This document shows, in pieces, positions 54,284-63,435 of a DNA stretch of 64,000 nucleotides (position 1 is the first letter of the stretch; every line of letters begins with the position of its first letter). A program made the translations under genes and the position numbers. The notes under the pieces were generated by a model that saw only the letters and a program-made list of their open reading frames with translations, ran no database searches and had not been told where the DNA came from. Source of the DNA: Bacteroidales bacterium (GTDB lineage Bacteria; Bacteroidota; Bacteroidia; Bacteroidales; P3); contig JAISGN010000021.1 in NCBI GenBank assembly GCA_031263015.1, positions 1 through 64,000 of the forward strand. The letters are read 5' to 3'.

Positions 54284-55741
54284 TTAGAATTTGAATCCGA
54301 GCGTTGCCTGTATCAAATGGCTGTTTTGAGATAACGAAGCCGGCATAATACTGCTGTCATCGTTGGCATAGAAGGAATAAACCTTGCTATCAGCCGTTAA
54401 ATTGTAAGCGTATGCGAGGTTAAAGGAAACGCTCTGACCTCTAAAACCAATACCGCAAGTTATATATTGCTGACTGTTGTCATTGATGTCTGCTACGTAA
54501 GGATTGCCTTGCGTAGCAAAACCGGCACGGAATGCAAACGGACCGGTAACCAATTCTCCTCCGATTCTGAAACTATGTGTTGGTCTATAAATATCTGATA
54601 TGCTATAGTTGATGTTTTGTAACTCGGAAATATTATCATAAGAACCAAATTTCATTGCCGAATAGTTAGCGTATTCATAGTCTCCGCTTATAGAGCCTTT
54701 AACTTTGCTTGTGTTATCTCCCAGCACAAAAGCAAGAGAGCCAATGAAGCGGAAAGGCGTTTGTATGCTGTATAAAAGGTCATCAGCACGACCACTTGCC
54801 GATCCATAGTAGTCAGCAACATAATCAGCATTATTAACACTTGCCCAATAACTATCCGTTATTTCGTAATATGTTGGTGTATGGATTGCTGCTCCTATTC
54901 TAAGCCAATCAACAGGTTTTACAATGATACCTAACTTAAAATTTACTCCGGAGCCTGATAATTCTGTCTTTTTGCGAAAATCATATTCGTCGGTTTTAAT
55001 ATATTCATTAGTAACACTATCAGGTACAAATCTTTCTTCCGTTAATGTTTCCGATTGTGTGTAATTCAAGTATGGAAGTCCTATTGCCGCCCCAACATAA
55101 ACAACGTTAGATATATTAGTAGCAAATGTTAAATCAAGAGAATTAAGACTGCCATAAGTCTCTATTGATTTATATTGGTCAAAGTCTCCACTAAGAAAAT
55201 TAGAGGTTAAGTGTCCGGTTGTGGTATCATCAATCCATACAACGCCCGATTGATAAAACAAGTCATCTGTGAATTTAATATCATTTATAATAGTGCTAAT
55301 ATAAGACGTATTACTCTGTCTTGCAAGATTTATGTTATTGCTGAAATTTTTTAATTGATTAAGAGCCAAGCCGAATTGAAAACTCTTGAAGAAAGGGTCA
55401 GACTCATTATTTATTGTATAGACCATTCCCAGGTTTCCAAGGTTATAAGCCGCACGGTTATTATCAAATTTTAATTTGTCAAGCAAGGTAGAAGAGGATG
55501 ACAAGTAAATACCCGAACTAAAGGTGATTTCACTTTTAGAATATATACCTAATCCGGCAGGATTAAAATTTGCCGCTGTAATATCTCCTCCTATGGCACC
55601 CAAAGCACCTGCTCTACTTATATAGTTAGCCGTTCCGTTTAGTCCGTATTGACCGAGTAATAGTGGATATTGTTCGTTAAGTTGGGCTTTTGCAGATAAG
55701 GAAAATACTATTCCTATTGCTAATAAACATATTTTTTTCAT
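54284..55741 (-). CDS. FadL/OmpP1-like outer-membrane protein
   Basis: A 485-residue beta-barrel protein. The signal peptide (MKKICLLAIGIVFSLSAKAQ) supports the start at 55741 over an upstream ATG at 55783. RAGALGAIGGDITAANFNPAGLGIYSKSEITF is the FadL/TodX N-terminal hatch motif with its Asn-Pro-Ala-Gly signature, and the last residue is Phe, as in many outer-membrane barrels. Family members carry hydrophobic compounds across the outer membrane; Bacteroides relatives are often annotated as hemin receptors. It lies 52 bases after the Tyr/His-rich gene. Confidence 0.85.
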   Translation of the reverse strand: MKKICLLAIGIVFSLSAKAQLNEQYPLLLGQYGLNGTANYISRAGALGAIGGDITAANFNPAGLGIYSKSEITFSSGIYLSSSSTLLDKLKFDNNRAAYNLGNLGMVYTINNESDPFFKSFQFGLALNQLKNFSNNINLARQSNTSYISTIINDIKFTDDLFYQSGVVWIDDTTTGHLTSNFLSGDFDQYKSIETYGSLNSLDLTFATNISNVVYVGAAIGLPYLNYTQSETLTEERFVPDSVTNEYIKTDEYDFRKKTELSGSGVNFKLGIIVKPVDWLRIGAAIHTPTYYEITDSYWASVNNADYVADYYGSASGRADDLLYSIQTPFRFIGSLAFVLGDNTSKVKGSISGDYEYANYSAMKFGSYDNISELQNINYSISDIYRPTHSFRIGGELVTGPFAFRAGFATQGNPYVADINDNSQQYITCGIGFRGQSVSFNLAYAYNLTADSKVYSFYANDDSSIMPASLSQNSHLIQATLGFKF

Positions 55742-55793
55742 ATTCTTATTTGTTTTTACGTTTATAAATTCTTTGTTTTTCATTGATTATACA

Positions 55794-57119
55794 TTATCTT
55801 CTGCCGATACGAGAACTTCCTCCGCTATGTGATGAACCACTACTTCTTGATGAAGATGACGAAGACCTATATGAATTATTATTGCTTCGTGTGGAAGATG
55901 ACCTATATGAAGAATTACTCTTGTTCCGATAAGAAGATTTTGTACTGCGTTGAGGGACATTTATACTTCGTTGATTTGTTGTTGTACTCCTGCGATTGGA
56001 TATACTACTTTGTCGTGTCGTAGAAGGTGTATGTCTAAACTCTGTAGTTGAACGAGGTTGTCTTACAGAAGGAGGAACATATGTTTTACTATTATTATTT
56101 CTCACTTTTTTATCAACAGATGAACTACGATTGTTGTTAATCATTGCTTCTTGTCTATTGGTAATAGTTCTGTTTGAGATTGTACGATTGTTTATCACAG
56201 GTTTTTGTAAGCGATTATTTTGTTTTAGAGCTGGCTTGGAAAGTTCCTTGCCTTGTCTTGTCGTGCTTGCAAATCTATTCAAATTTTCTCTTTCAACAGG
56301 TTTCTTATTTAATGTGTTGCCAAGATTTGTATTGTTAATAGGTTTTTTTACATTAGTTGTTCCAAATCTTGCATTATATTTATCTCCAAAAGTTGCAGAT
56401 GAAATAGTATTTCTATCCAAAGAACGATAATCTTTACTTAAATCTTTTAACCTATTGTTGCTGCCGGAGAAGTTATTCCGTCCAATTGTCGGACGATAGA
56501 AATTAGAGTTTCTATCATGACTATTGTAATAAGAAATATGATGATTCCTATCATAATGATTATGTCCCCAATGATGATTATGGTAATGATGGTGGTGATA
56601 ACCATAATAAGGATGATAATATCCTCCCCAATAATAAGGATTATATCCCCATGAATAATAATATGAAGGATACCACCAATTATACCCCAAATAAATACTT
56701 ATACCCCAATATAAAGGATTATAAGTGTACCAATAAAGATTAGTGTAATAATCATCATAATAATCATACACTAAAAAAGGTCTATGAAAACGGCGAATGC
56801 GTGCGGCATAAGCATAATCATAATAATCATCCTCGTCGTATGAAGAATAATCACTTGATTGTGTAACTGCTTGCGTAGAATCAACGGCTACAGTATCCGT
56901 ATATACTTCTGTCGTTTGAGCATAAGCAGGATTATTATAAGGCTGAACTTCTTTGCGAGGCGTAACTGATACTTCTCGTTTGGCTCTCTCTGCCCCGGAA
57001 GTATATACATCGTCATAAGTATAATACGACCCGCTAGCGCAACTGCTGAATAATTCAGCGAAGCTTAATAAGATTAGATTTAATGCTGTTAATTTCCCAA
57101 TTTTTGCTATTAGTTTCAT
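55794..57119 (-). CDS. Tyr/His-rich and Ser/Arg-rich predicted lipoprotein
   Basis: A 441-residue exported protein. The signal peptide ends FSSC (Cys27), a weak lipobox. Residues about 100-205 are extremely rich in Tyr, Trp, His and Asn (for example WGGYYHPYYGYHHHHYHNHH). Residues about 250-441 are basic and dominated by Arg, Ser, Asn and Thr, ending SSHSGGSSRIGRR. No known catalytic domain is seen. Low complexity suggests a disordered, possibly metal-binding or adhesive envelope protein. It is co-directional with the FadL-like gene. Confidence 0.6.
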   Translation of the reverse strand: MKLIAKIGKLTALNLILLSFAELFSSCASGSYYTYDDVYTSGAERAKREVSVTPRKEVQPYNNPAYAQTTEVYTDTVAVDSTQAVTQSSDYSSYDEDDYYDYAYAARIRRFHRPFLVYDYYDDYYTNLYWYTYNPLYWGISIYLGYNWWYPSYYYSWGYNPYYWGGYYHPYYGYHHHHYHNHHWGHNHYDRNHHISYYNSHDRNSNFYRPTIGRNNFSGSNNRLKDLSKDYRSLDRNTISSATFGDKYNARFGTTNVKKPINNTNLGNTLNKKPVERENLNRFASTTRQGKELSKPALKQNNRLQKPVINNRTISNRTITNRQEAMINNNRSSSVDKKVRNNNSKTYVPPSVRQPRSTTEFRHTPSTTRQSSISNRRSTTTNQRSINVPQRSTKSSYRNKSNSSYRSSSTRSNNNSYRSSSSSSRSSGSSHSGGSSRIGRR

Positions 57120-57234
57120 AATTATTATGTTTTATTAATTCATTGTCTCTTTTGTTTTGTACTTTTGCACGCAAATTCAAATTTTTTTATTACAATAAAA
57201 TTACTATCAAATTTCGTACCAAAGTAGTCAAAAT

Positions 57235-58707
57235 ATGGCAAAAGATTTTATAAAACGTGAAGAAAACTATTCCGAATGGTATAATACGCTTGTTGAAAGA
57301 GCAGGTTTAGCAGAAAATTCGGCAGTAAGAGGATGTATGGTTATTAAACCTTACGGCTATGCAATATGGGAAAATATGCAAGCAATATTGGATAAAATGT
57401 TTAAGCAGACAGGGCATCAGAATGCCTATTTCCCTCTTTTTATTCCAAAATCGTATTTTGAGAAAGAAGCAGAGCATGTAGAAGGATTTGCAAAAGAATG
57501 TGCGGTTGTAACACATCATAGGTTGAAGCCAAAACGCAATGGCGAAGTAGGCTTAGAACCCGACCCCGATGCAAAATTAGAAGAAGAACTTATTGTCAGA
57601 CCTACTTCCGAAACTATTATCTGGGACACTTATAGGGGCTGGATACAATCTTATCGTGATTTACCTATTCTTTGTAACCAATGGGCAAATGTTGTACGTT
57701 GGGAAATGCGGACAAGAATGTTCTTACGCACAGCCGAGTTCTTATGGCAGGAAGGGCATACGGCACATGCTACGAAGGAAGAGGCAATAGAAGAAAGCAA
57801 AACAATGCTTGATGTCTATGCTGACTTTGCTGAAAACTTTATGGCTATTCCTGTTATTAAAGGAGTGAAATCTCCGAACGAACGTTTCGCAGGAGCATTA
57901 GATACTTATTGCATTGAGGCGATGATGCAGGACGGAAAAGCATTGCAAGCAGGGACTTCACATTTTCTTGGTCAGAATTTTGCAAAGGCTTTTGATGTTA
58001 AATTTCTCACAAAGGAAAACAAATTGGAATATGTGTGGGCTACGTCGTGGGGAGTTTCAACAAGACTTATGGGAGCTTTGATTATGACTCATTCGGATGA
58101 TAACGGATTGGTTTTACCTCCGCTTTTGGCACCGCTGCAAGTTGTGATTATTCCTATTGCCAAAGCAGAGCAAAAAATAAAAGTTGATAAGGTTGCCCTT
58201 AAATTAAAGGAAGAACTGGAAGCAAAAGGCATAAGCGTAAAATATGACGACCGAGAACAATATTCTATGGGCTGGAAATACAATGAATATGAGTTCAAAG
58301 GCGTGCCGATAAGGATAACAATAGGAGCAAGGGACTTAGAAAACGGACTAATTGAGATATGCAGACGCGATACGTTGGAAAAACAGCAGCAAGGCTTGGA
58401 AAATCTTGCGGCAAGAGTAGAGACTATGCTCGCCGATATTCAAAAGAATTTGTACAATAAAGCCCTTGCTTTCCGCAACGCTCGTACTATAAAGGTTGAT
58501 ACTTGGGAAGAATTTACTCAAAGGATAGAAGAGGGCGGCTTTCTCTTATGTCATTGGGACGGAACTGCCGAAACGGAAGAACAAATCAAGAAAGAAACAA
58601 AGGCAACCATCCGTTGCATACCTCTTGATGCTGATAAAGAGGAAGGCAAATGCGTTTTCAGCGGGCGACCTTCTCATAAAAGGGTCATCTTTGCCCGTGC
58701 CTATTGA
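57235..58707 (+). CDS. proS: Prolyl-tRNA synthetase (archaeal/eukaryote-like type)
   Basis: Class II synthetase charging tRNA-Pro. Class II motifs appear as [26 protein letters not shown] and [10 protein letters not shown]; the anticodon-binding domain follows residue about 290. At 490 residues it lacks the bacterial INS editing insertion and ends in the conserved Ala-Tyr of the eukaryote-like type, a form common in Bacteroidota. A -7 element TACTTTTG lies at 57160-57167. It is divergent from the Tyr/His-rich gene. Confidence 0.94.
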   Translation: MAKDFIKREENYSEWYNTLVERAGLAENSAVRGCMVIKPYGYAIWENMQAILDKMFKQTGHQNAYFPLFIPKSYFEKEAEHVEGFAKECAVVTHHRLKPKRNGEVGLEPDPDAKLEEELIVRPTSETIIWDTYRGWIQSYRDLPILCNQWANVVRWEMRTRMFLRTAEFLWQEGHTAHATKEEAIEESKTMLDVYADFAENFMAIPVIKGVKSPNERFAGALDTYCIEAMMQDGKALQAGTSHFLGQNFAKAFDVKFLTKENKLEYVWATSWGVSTRLMGALIMTHSDDNGLVLPPLLAPLQVVIIPIAKAEQKIKVDKVALKLKEELEAKGISVKYDDREQYSMGWKYNEYEFKGVPIRITIGARDLENGLIEICRRDTLEKQQQGLENLAARVETMLADIQKNLYNKALAFRNARTIKVDTWEEFTQRIEEGGFLLCHWDGTAETEEQIKKETKATIRCIPLDADKEEGKCVFSGRPSHKRVIFARAY

Positions 58708-58824
58708 TGCATTCGCAGATAAATTTACTTTAATCCTTGATGTATAAGCCGCAGAGCAAGCAAGAAAATTACAAAACGAGGTAAGAATGAATTTAAATGA
58801 GGTATAAATTTACCGATATGAGAT

Positions 58825-58850
58825 AAGGGGCTGATGAAGCCCCTTTGTTA
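58825..58850 (+). terminator. Probable proS terminator
   Basis: AAGGGGCT (58825-58832) pairs with AGCCCCTT (58838-58845) around GATGA, followed by a short T-rich stretch. The rest of the 290-base gap between proS and the next gene shows nothing I can name. Confidence 0.65.
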
Positions 58851-58997
58851 TTTCATCAATTTTGATATTGCAAGGATAATATGTTTGATTTTTATTTTTT
58901 AATACCCACTCCTATAAATAGACCTTGATACCCTTTCGTAATTATCAACTGCCTTTTGGGCTTTATATGCTCCGAGATGGTTAAACAAGCAATATCA

Positions 58998-59537
58998 CTA
59001 TGTGAAAAATGAGTGGATTGTTTCCAGAACGACATATAAGATGGTAAAGAAAGCGGCAACCATCATTATCACAGCAATTATTATCACAAATGTCCTTATG
59101 CTTTTCAATAAATCACGGCATTCCTCAATAGGAGTGATGGTTAGTTTTCGCAATTTCTTACGAGTAATTTTCATGTTGTTATATGCCTCTGCATAATCGG
59201 GGTCTAATTCTATTGCTTTTTCATAACATTCTATTGCTTTCTCATATTGTCCGTTCCAAGCACCATAAGCATTTCCCATATTGTAGTATGCGTCCGCATA
59301 ATCGGGATTTAATTCTATTGCTTTCTTGTAACATTCTATAGCATTCTTATAATTTCCATTCCAATCACTATAAGCGTTACCCATACCGTTGTATGCGTAT
59401 GCGTAATCAGGCTCTAATTCTATGGCTTTCTTAAAACATTCTATCGCTATATCATATCCCTTAGTATCAAATGCTGCAATACCTTTCAAAAACCATTCTT
59501 CGGCAAGTTGTTCGTTCTCTTTAAATTCTTCATTCAT
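58998..59537 (-). CDS. TPR protein with C-terminal membrane anchor
   Basis: A 179-residue protein with three TPR units of 35 residues (AEEWFLKGIAAFDTKGYDIAIECFKKAIELEP, then two of the NMGNAY...AIECYKKAIEL type) followed by a basic stretch and one hydrophobic segment (about 143-165) near the C-terminus. No signal peptide, so the TPR part is probably cytoplasmic and tail-anchored. The start at 59537 fits the promoter at 59566. Paralogue of the next gene. Confidence 0.75.
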   Translation of the reverse strand: MNEEFKENEQLAEEWFLKGIAAFDTKGYDIAIECFKKAIELEPDYAYAYNGMGNAYSDWNGNYKNAIECYKKAIELNPDYADAYYNMGNAYGAWNGQYEKAIECYEKAIELDPDYAEAYNNMKITRKKLRKLTITPIEECRDLLKSIRTFVIIIAVIMMVAAFFTILYVVLETIHSFFT

Positions 59538-59565
59538 AATAAAAAGTTTATTAAATAAATTTATG

Positions 59566-59597
59566 CAAAGATACAATATTTCTTTATTTTAACCAAA
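59566..59597 (-). promoter_or_regulatory. Promoter of the tail-anchored TPR gene
   Basis: Minus strand: TTTG (59597-59594), 20 bases, TATCTTTG (59573-59566). Confidence 0.8.
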
Positions 59598-59626
59598 ACA
59601 ATTTATATGTTAACAAAACGCCGTTT

Positions 59627-59639
59627 GTGCGTGTCGCAC
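59627..59639. repeat. GTGCG-N3-CGCAC palindrome, inverted copy
   Basis: GTGCGTGTCGCAC followed by TGACAT: the exact reverse complement of ATGTCA plus GTGCGACACGCAC. Confidence 0.65.
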
Positions 59640-59768
59640 TGACATTTCATTTTTGCCAAAGGCTGTTTTATTTTAGCGAAAGCAAGTGCTATGATGCGGA
59701 AACTTGATTATACGTCAGCGAAAGCAAGACACACGGAAATAAAAGCAGATACTATAAAAATATTGTCA

Positions 59769-59781
59769 GTGCGGCACGCAC
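59769..59781. repeat. GTGCG-N3-CGCAC palindrome, direct copy
   Basis: GTGCGGCACGCAC preceded by TTGTCA. Confidence 0.65.
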
Positions 59782-59808
59782 CGAAACGCTATTTGCCACC
59801 AGCATTCC

Positions 59809-60891
59809 TTACCAAGACTTCCCGCTTTTCTTTAACAATTCCTTTGCATCCTCATCTCCTAACTGTGCGGCTTTCTTTATAAACTCTATTCCTTCCTTTC
59901 CACTACTTTTTTGCCCATAAGCAAGCCCCATATTGTAGTATGCTTCCGCATAATCGGGCTTTAATTCAATAGCTTTCTTATAATATTCTATTGCTTTCTC
60001 GTATTGTCCGTCCCAAGCATAATAAGCGGCTCCCATATTGCCGTATGCTTCCACATAATCGGGCTTATATTCAATTGCTTTCTCATAACATTCTATCGCT
60101 TTCTCATATTCTTGCATACCAATTTGATAAGCAATTCCCATATTGAAGTATGCGGACGCATCATCGGGCTTTAATTCAATTGTCTTCCTATAACATTCAA
60201 TTGCTTTCTCATATTGTCCGTCCCAAGCATAATAAGCGGCTCCCATATTGTTGTCTGCTTCCGCATAATCGGGCTTATGTTCAATTGCTTTCTGATAACA
60301 TTCAATTGCTTTCTTGTATTGTCCCTTCCAATCACGATAAGCATTTCCCATATTGTAGTATGCTTCCGCATAATCGGGCTTTAATTCAATTGCCTTCTGC
60401 CAACATTCTATTGATTTCTCATATTGTCCATTCCAATCACTATAAGCAAGTCCCATATTGTAGTATGCTGCCGCCAAATTAGGCTTTAATTCAATTGCCT
60501 TCTGATAACATTCAATTGCTTTCTCATAATCTTTATTTGTTTGTGTGGCAAAACCTTTAGAGAACCACTCTTCGGCAGTTTGAGGATTGGTATTAAGTTT
60601 GTCGGATTCTTCTATTATTCGTTTCTCTTCCTGGTTTAATTCCGTATGAGATTGGTTTGTTGAAGGAGTTTCTGATGGTTGTGGTTTTAATGTTTCTTTT
60701 ATACTATTAGTATCATCTGATATTTTTTTAAGCATTTGTCCTGATTTCTGATTTGCTTTATAGGCGAAATAGAAAGCACCAATGCTTACAAGAAAACTTA
60801 ATGTGCCAATAATAGTATTATAATCTATATCAATAAATGGATTATCCATATTAATAAATATATGCTCCATATTGATAAATGTATCTTTCAT
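59809..60891 (-). CDS. TPR protein with N-terminal membrane anchor
   Basis: A 360-residue protein with one hydrophobic segment (about residues 24-44), a polar Ser/Thr/Glu linker to about 95, then seven TPR units of 35 residues, the last degenerate and Sel1-like (GKEGIEFIKKAAQLGDEDAKELL). Units four and six are nearly identical in protein and DNA, so the array has expanded recently. The TPR consensus NMG-AYYAWDGQYEKAIECY is shared with the neighbour gene. A -7 element TAACTTTG lies at 60931-60938 on the minus strand. Confidence 0.8.
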   Translation of the reverse strand: MKDTFINMEHIFINMDNPFIDIDYNTIIGTLSFLVSIGAFYFAYKANQKSGQMLKKISDDTNSIKETLKPQPSETPSTNQSHTELNQEEKRIIEESDKLNTNPQTAEEWFSKGFATQTNKDYEKAIECYQKAIELKPNLAAAYYNMGLAYSDWNGQYEKSIECWQKAIELKPDYAEAYYNMGNAYRDWKGQYKKAIECYQKAIEHKPDYAEADNNMGAAYYAWDGQYEKAIECYRKTIELKPDDASAYFNMGIAYQIGMQEYEKAIECYEKAIEYKPDYVEAYGNMGAAYYAWDGQYEKAIEYYKKAIELKPDYAEAYYNMGLAYGQKSSGKEGIEFIKKAAQLGDEDAKELLKKSGKSW

Positions 60892-60982
60892 CTCAATAAA
60901 TGCCTTTTTGGGTCTTATTTAAACAAGTTGCAAAGTTATAAAAAATTATTAGAATATCATAGAGGCTTACAAGAATTTAGAG

Positions 60983-61129
60983 AAACGGCATCTTAGAAAA
61001 ATATAATGTCAGTGCGATACGCACAAACGCCGTTTCATTTTCACGAAACGGCGTTTTATTTTTGCGAAAGCAAGTTATATTTTAGCGGAATCACATTGTG
61101 CAGGACGGAAAGCACAAATGAAGTCCATT
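60983..61129. repeat. 21-bp-phased array, seven units, with hairpin and palindrome
   Basis: Units begin at 60983, 61004, 61025 (AAACGCCGTTT), 61046 (AAACGGCGTTT), 61067, 61088 and 61109. The units at 61025 and 61046 form a 12-bp stem (61025-61056). It fills the 256-base gap between the TPR gene and the chaperone gene. Confidence 0.82.
61012..61024. repeat. GTGCG-N3-CGCAC palindrome, direct copy
   Basis: GTGCGATACGCAC preceded by ATGTCA. Confidence 0.65.
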
Positions 61130-61147
61130 TTATCGTTGAAATAAATG

Positions 61148-63280
61148 TTAAAAGAAGAATGAGAAATGATTATCTATCTTCGCTTTTGACTGAAGCACGG
61201 TTAGCGGCATACGAAGCTGAGATGTCTTCTGATTGGATTTCATAATATATTGCTGTTGCAAAGCAGCAGGGTCTTCTTTGGTGGTTTTCTGACCGATTTT
61301 ATCAACATTCACAATATATATTCCGTTGAATCCTTTGATTGGTTTCTGCAATCCTGTCGTTTTTGCGGCGGAAAGAGTACCGATAACCCTCATTTCGGGA
61401 CCTGCCTGTGCGAAATAAGGATTAGAGAATGAGGTTTCGCCGACACTATCCACTGTTCCTTTGGCAGCAAGAGCAACAGCCTCTATGGTCTTATTTGATT
61501 TGAGCAAATTGTTTGCCTTATCCATTAACGTTGTTGCTTTCTTTTCCAACTTCACCTGTTGCTCAAGTTGATTTTTTATCTTATCCAAAGGTATTGTTCC
61601 TTTCTCCCATATATCTTTAACACCGACTACCAAAAACATATCGTTCAATTGATATACTTCAGCAGCCACTTCACCTTTTTCGGTCTTGTCGTTGAATATC
61701 CATTTGATGATTTCCCTGCAATAAGGCGTGCCTGTGAGTTGATAATCCATATCTCTGACGTTTGCAGTCTGGATATTGAGATTTTGTTTTTGGGCAGCAG
61801 CAACAAATTCGTCTATTGTTTTAACAGAACCCAAGAAAATATCTGCCTTATCTTTTACGGCGCTGATTGTTTTGTCGGTAGGGCGAATATCAACGCTGAT
61901 AGTAGCCATTTGATATTTTAATACCGGCTCGGTTTTGTCTGTAACTTTTATAATAATAGCACCGATGGAATCAGGCAAAGGATATAAGAATACGCTGTTC
62001 TTTGGTAATATGCGAATGGAATCAAAGACATTTGACTGCAAAGTGCCGTCTAATTTCCAACCTGCATCTCCTAAACTTTGTTTTGTTTCAGGGTCGTCGG
62101 AGTTTTGGACGAATGATTCGAAAGCATTAGGGTTTGCCTTTGATGTTTTGAGAATGCTGTCAATTAATATGTCGGCTTGCTCTTTTGTTCTGGTAACCTC
62201 TTTTGATACTTTGTTGTTAAGGATAACGATTTGTGAGAAACGAACCGAATCAGGTCTGCTTTGAATGTCGGTAATCTTGCCCATAACCCATGTAGAGCCT
62301 ACTTGACGAGGAGCAATGAATGTTCCGGTGCCTTTATCGGCTAATATGGAATCAGGGAAATAAGATTGTAATTCATTTTTCTTATGATACAAACTGTCGT
62401 AAGGATGTTCGGAATTGAGCGAAACAAAGCTTGGCAACTCTTTTGCTTCCGTTTGTTGAAATTCCGCATAGATTTTATTTACCGAATCGCTGATTGCCTG
62501 TACATCAGACGGCGTAGGATTAACGGTAAATTTCACAAAATTAACTTCACGGAAAGTTTCAGGAATAACAAACTCCTTTATGTGGTCATTATAATACTTT
62601 TTGTAATCATTATCCGTAAGACTAACATTTTTATCCTCAATAGAGGAGAAAGGTAAAACAACATAACGCGAATCTGTTGTTTGATTTGATGCGTCTGCAA
62701 TATGCTTTGCTATGGCGCTTGGCATATAAAAACCCGATGAAAGCAAATTTTCGTATTTCTGTTGCAAGGTACTTGTGCGTACATAGGTCTCAAAATTCTT
62801 CCAAGAGACCTGTTGCTCTTGCGGCCACTTATCAAAATTAGCTATTTGTTGCTTTATAGCCTGTACATTGACTTGTCCGGTTTTAGGATCTGCGATTTGC
62901 TGTCTCACTAACGGGTTAATAAAATCCCCAAAGAACAAATCATTCATTTCTTCTTCTCCGATAACCAGTCCCAATTCATCAAATTGCTCGGCAAGAAGAG
63001 ATTCCTGTAGCAATTGATTATACACCTGTTGTTTTATTTGGAAGCTTTGTTCGTTTGTTAGGGCGTTTGTTTGATATTGTTGCTTCATATTGTTTTCAGC
63101 TTGCTCAAGATTGTAGTTAAATTGCGCAAAAGTAATATCATAATTATCAACTTCCGCAATTTCATTGGGCGCTTTCTGACCTCTCTGTGCAAGGTCGCCT
63201 AATATAAAAGCAACAATCGCTACTGCAACGAATCCTACGGCAAGTGCAGAATGTTTCCTAATTGATCCAATAATAGCCAT
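61148..63280 (-). CDS. PpiD/SurA-like membrane-anchored peptidyl-prolyl isomerase
   Basis: A 710-residue periplasmic chaperone anchored by one N-terminal helix (about residues 10-30). A SurA-N-like helical domain (about 40-180) is followed by a parvulin-like PPIase region (SRPDSVRFSQIVILNN to GDAGWKLDG) and a long C-terminal helical part. It helps fold outer-membrane proteins. The start at 63280 is chosen over 63394 because the promoter lies at 63325-63355. It is divergent from the S41 protease gene. Confidence 0.88.
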   Translation of the reverse strand: MAIIGSIRKHSALAVGFVAVAIVAFILGDLAQRGQKAPNEIAEVDNYDITFAQFNYNLEQAENNMKQQYQTNALTNEQSFQIKQQVYNQLLQESLLAEQFDELGLVIGEEEMNDLFFGDFINPLVRQQIADPKTGQVNVQAIKQQIANFDKWPQEQQVSWKNFETYVRTSTLQQKYENLLSSGFYMPSAIAKHIADASNQTTDSRYVVLPFSSIEDKNVSLTDNDYKKYYNDHIKEFVIPETFREVNFVKFTVNPTPSDVQAISDSVNKIYAEFQQTEAKELPSFVSLNSEHPYDSLYHKKNELQSYFPDSILADKGTGTFIAPRQVGSTWVMGKITDIQSRPDSVRFSQIVILNNKVSKEVTRTKEQADILIDSILKTSKANPNAFESFVQNSDDPETKQSLGDAGWKLDGTLQSNVFDSIRILPKNSVFLYPLPDSIGAIIIKVTDKTEPVLKYQMATISVDIRPTDKTISAVKDKADIFLGSVKTIDEFVAAAQKQNLNIQTANVRDMDYQLTGTPYCREIIKWIFNDKTEKGEVAAEVYQLNDMFLVVGVKDIWEKGTIPLDKIKNQLEQQVKLEKKATTLMDKANNLLKSNKTIEAVALAAKGTVDSVGETSFSNPYFAQAGPEMRVIGTLSAAKTTGLQKPIKGFNGIYIVNVDKIGQKTTKEDPAALQQQYIMKSNQKTSQLRMPLTVLQSKAKIDNHFSFFF

Positions 63281-63324
63281 ATTCTCTGTTTTATTATTTA
63301 TTAAAAACTTACTTTTTGAGCCTG

Positions 63325-63355
63325 CAAAAGTAATAATAAAATTGAATATACGCAA
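63325..63355 (-). promoter_or_regulatory. Promoter of the PpiD-like gene
   Basis: Minus strand: TTG (63355-63353), 20 bases, TACTTTTG (63332-63325). Confidence 0.8.
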
Positions 63356-63435
63356 TAATAAATACAAAAAAATACCCTTTAATATTAGTTTCATTATTTT
63401 TAATTATTTTTGCCCCCTTGTAAAATAAGAAAATA

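Larger units (their letters stand above)
59616..59794. repeat. 21-bp-phased array, eight and a half units, with two embedded palindromes
   Basis: Units begin at 59616 (AAACGCCGTTT), 59637, 59658 (AAAGGCTGTTT), 59679, 59700 (AAACTTGATTA), 59721, 59742, 59763 and 59784 (AAACGCTATTT). About 180 bases stay in phase although several cores have decayed. GTGCG palindromes lie at 59627 and 59769. It ends 14 bases from the stop of the larger TPR gene. Confidence 0.82.
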
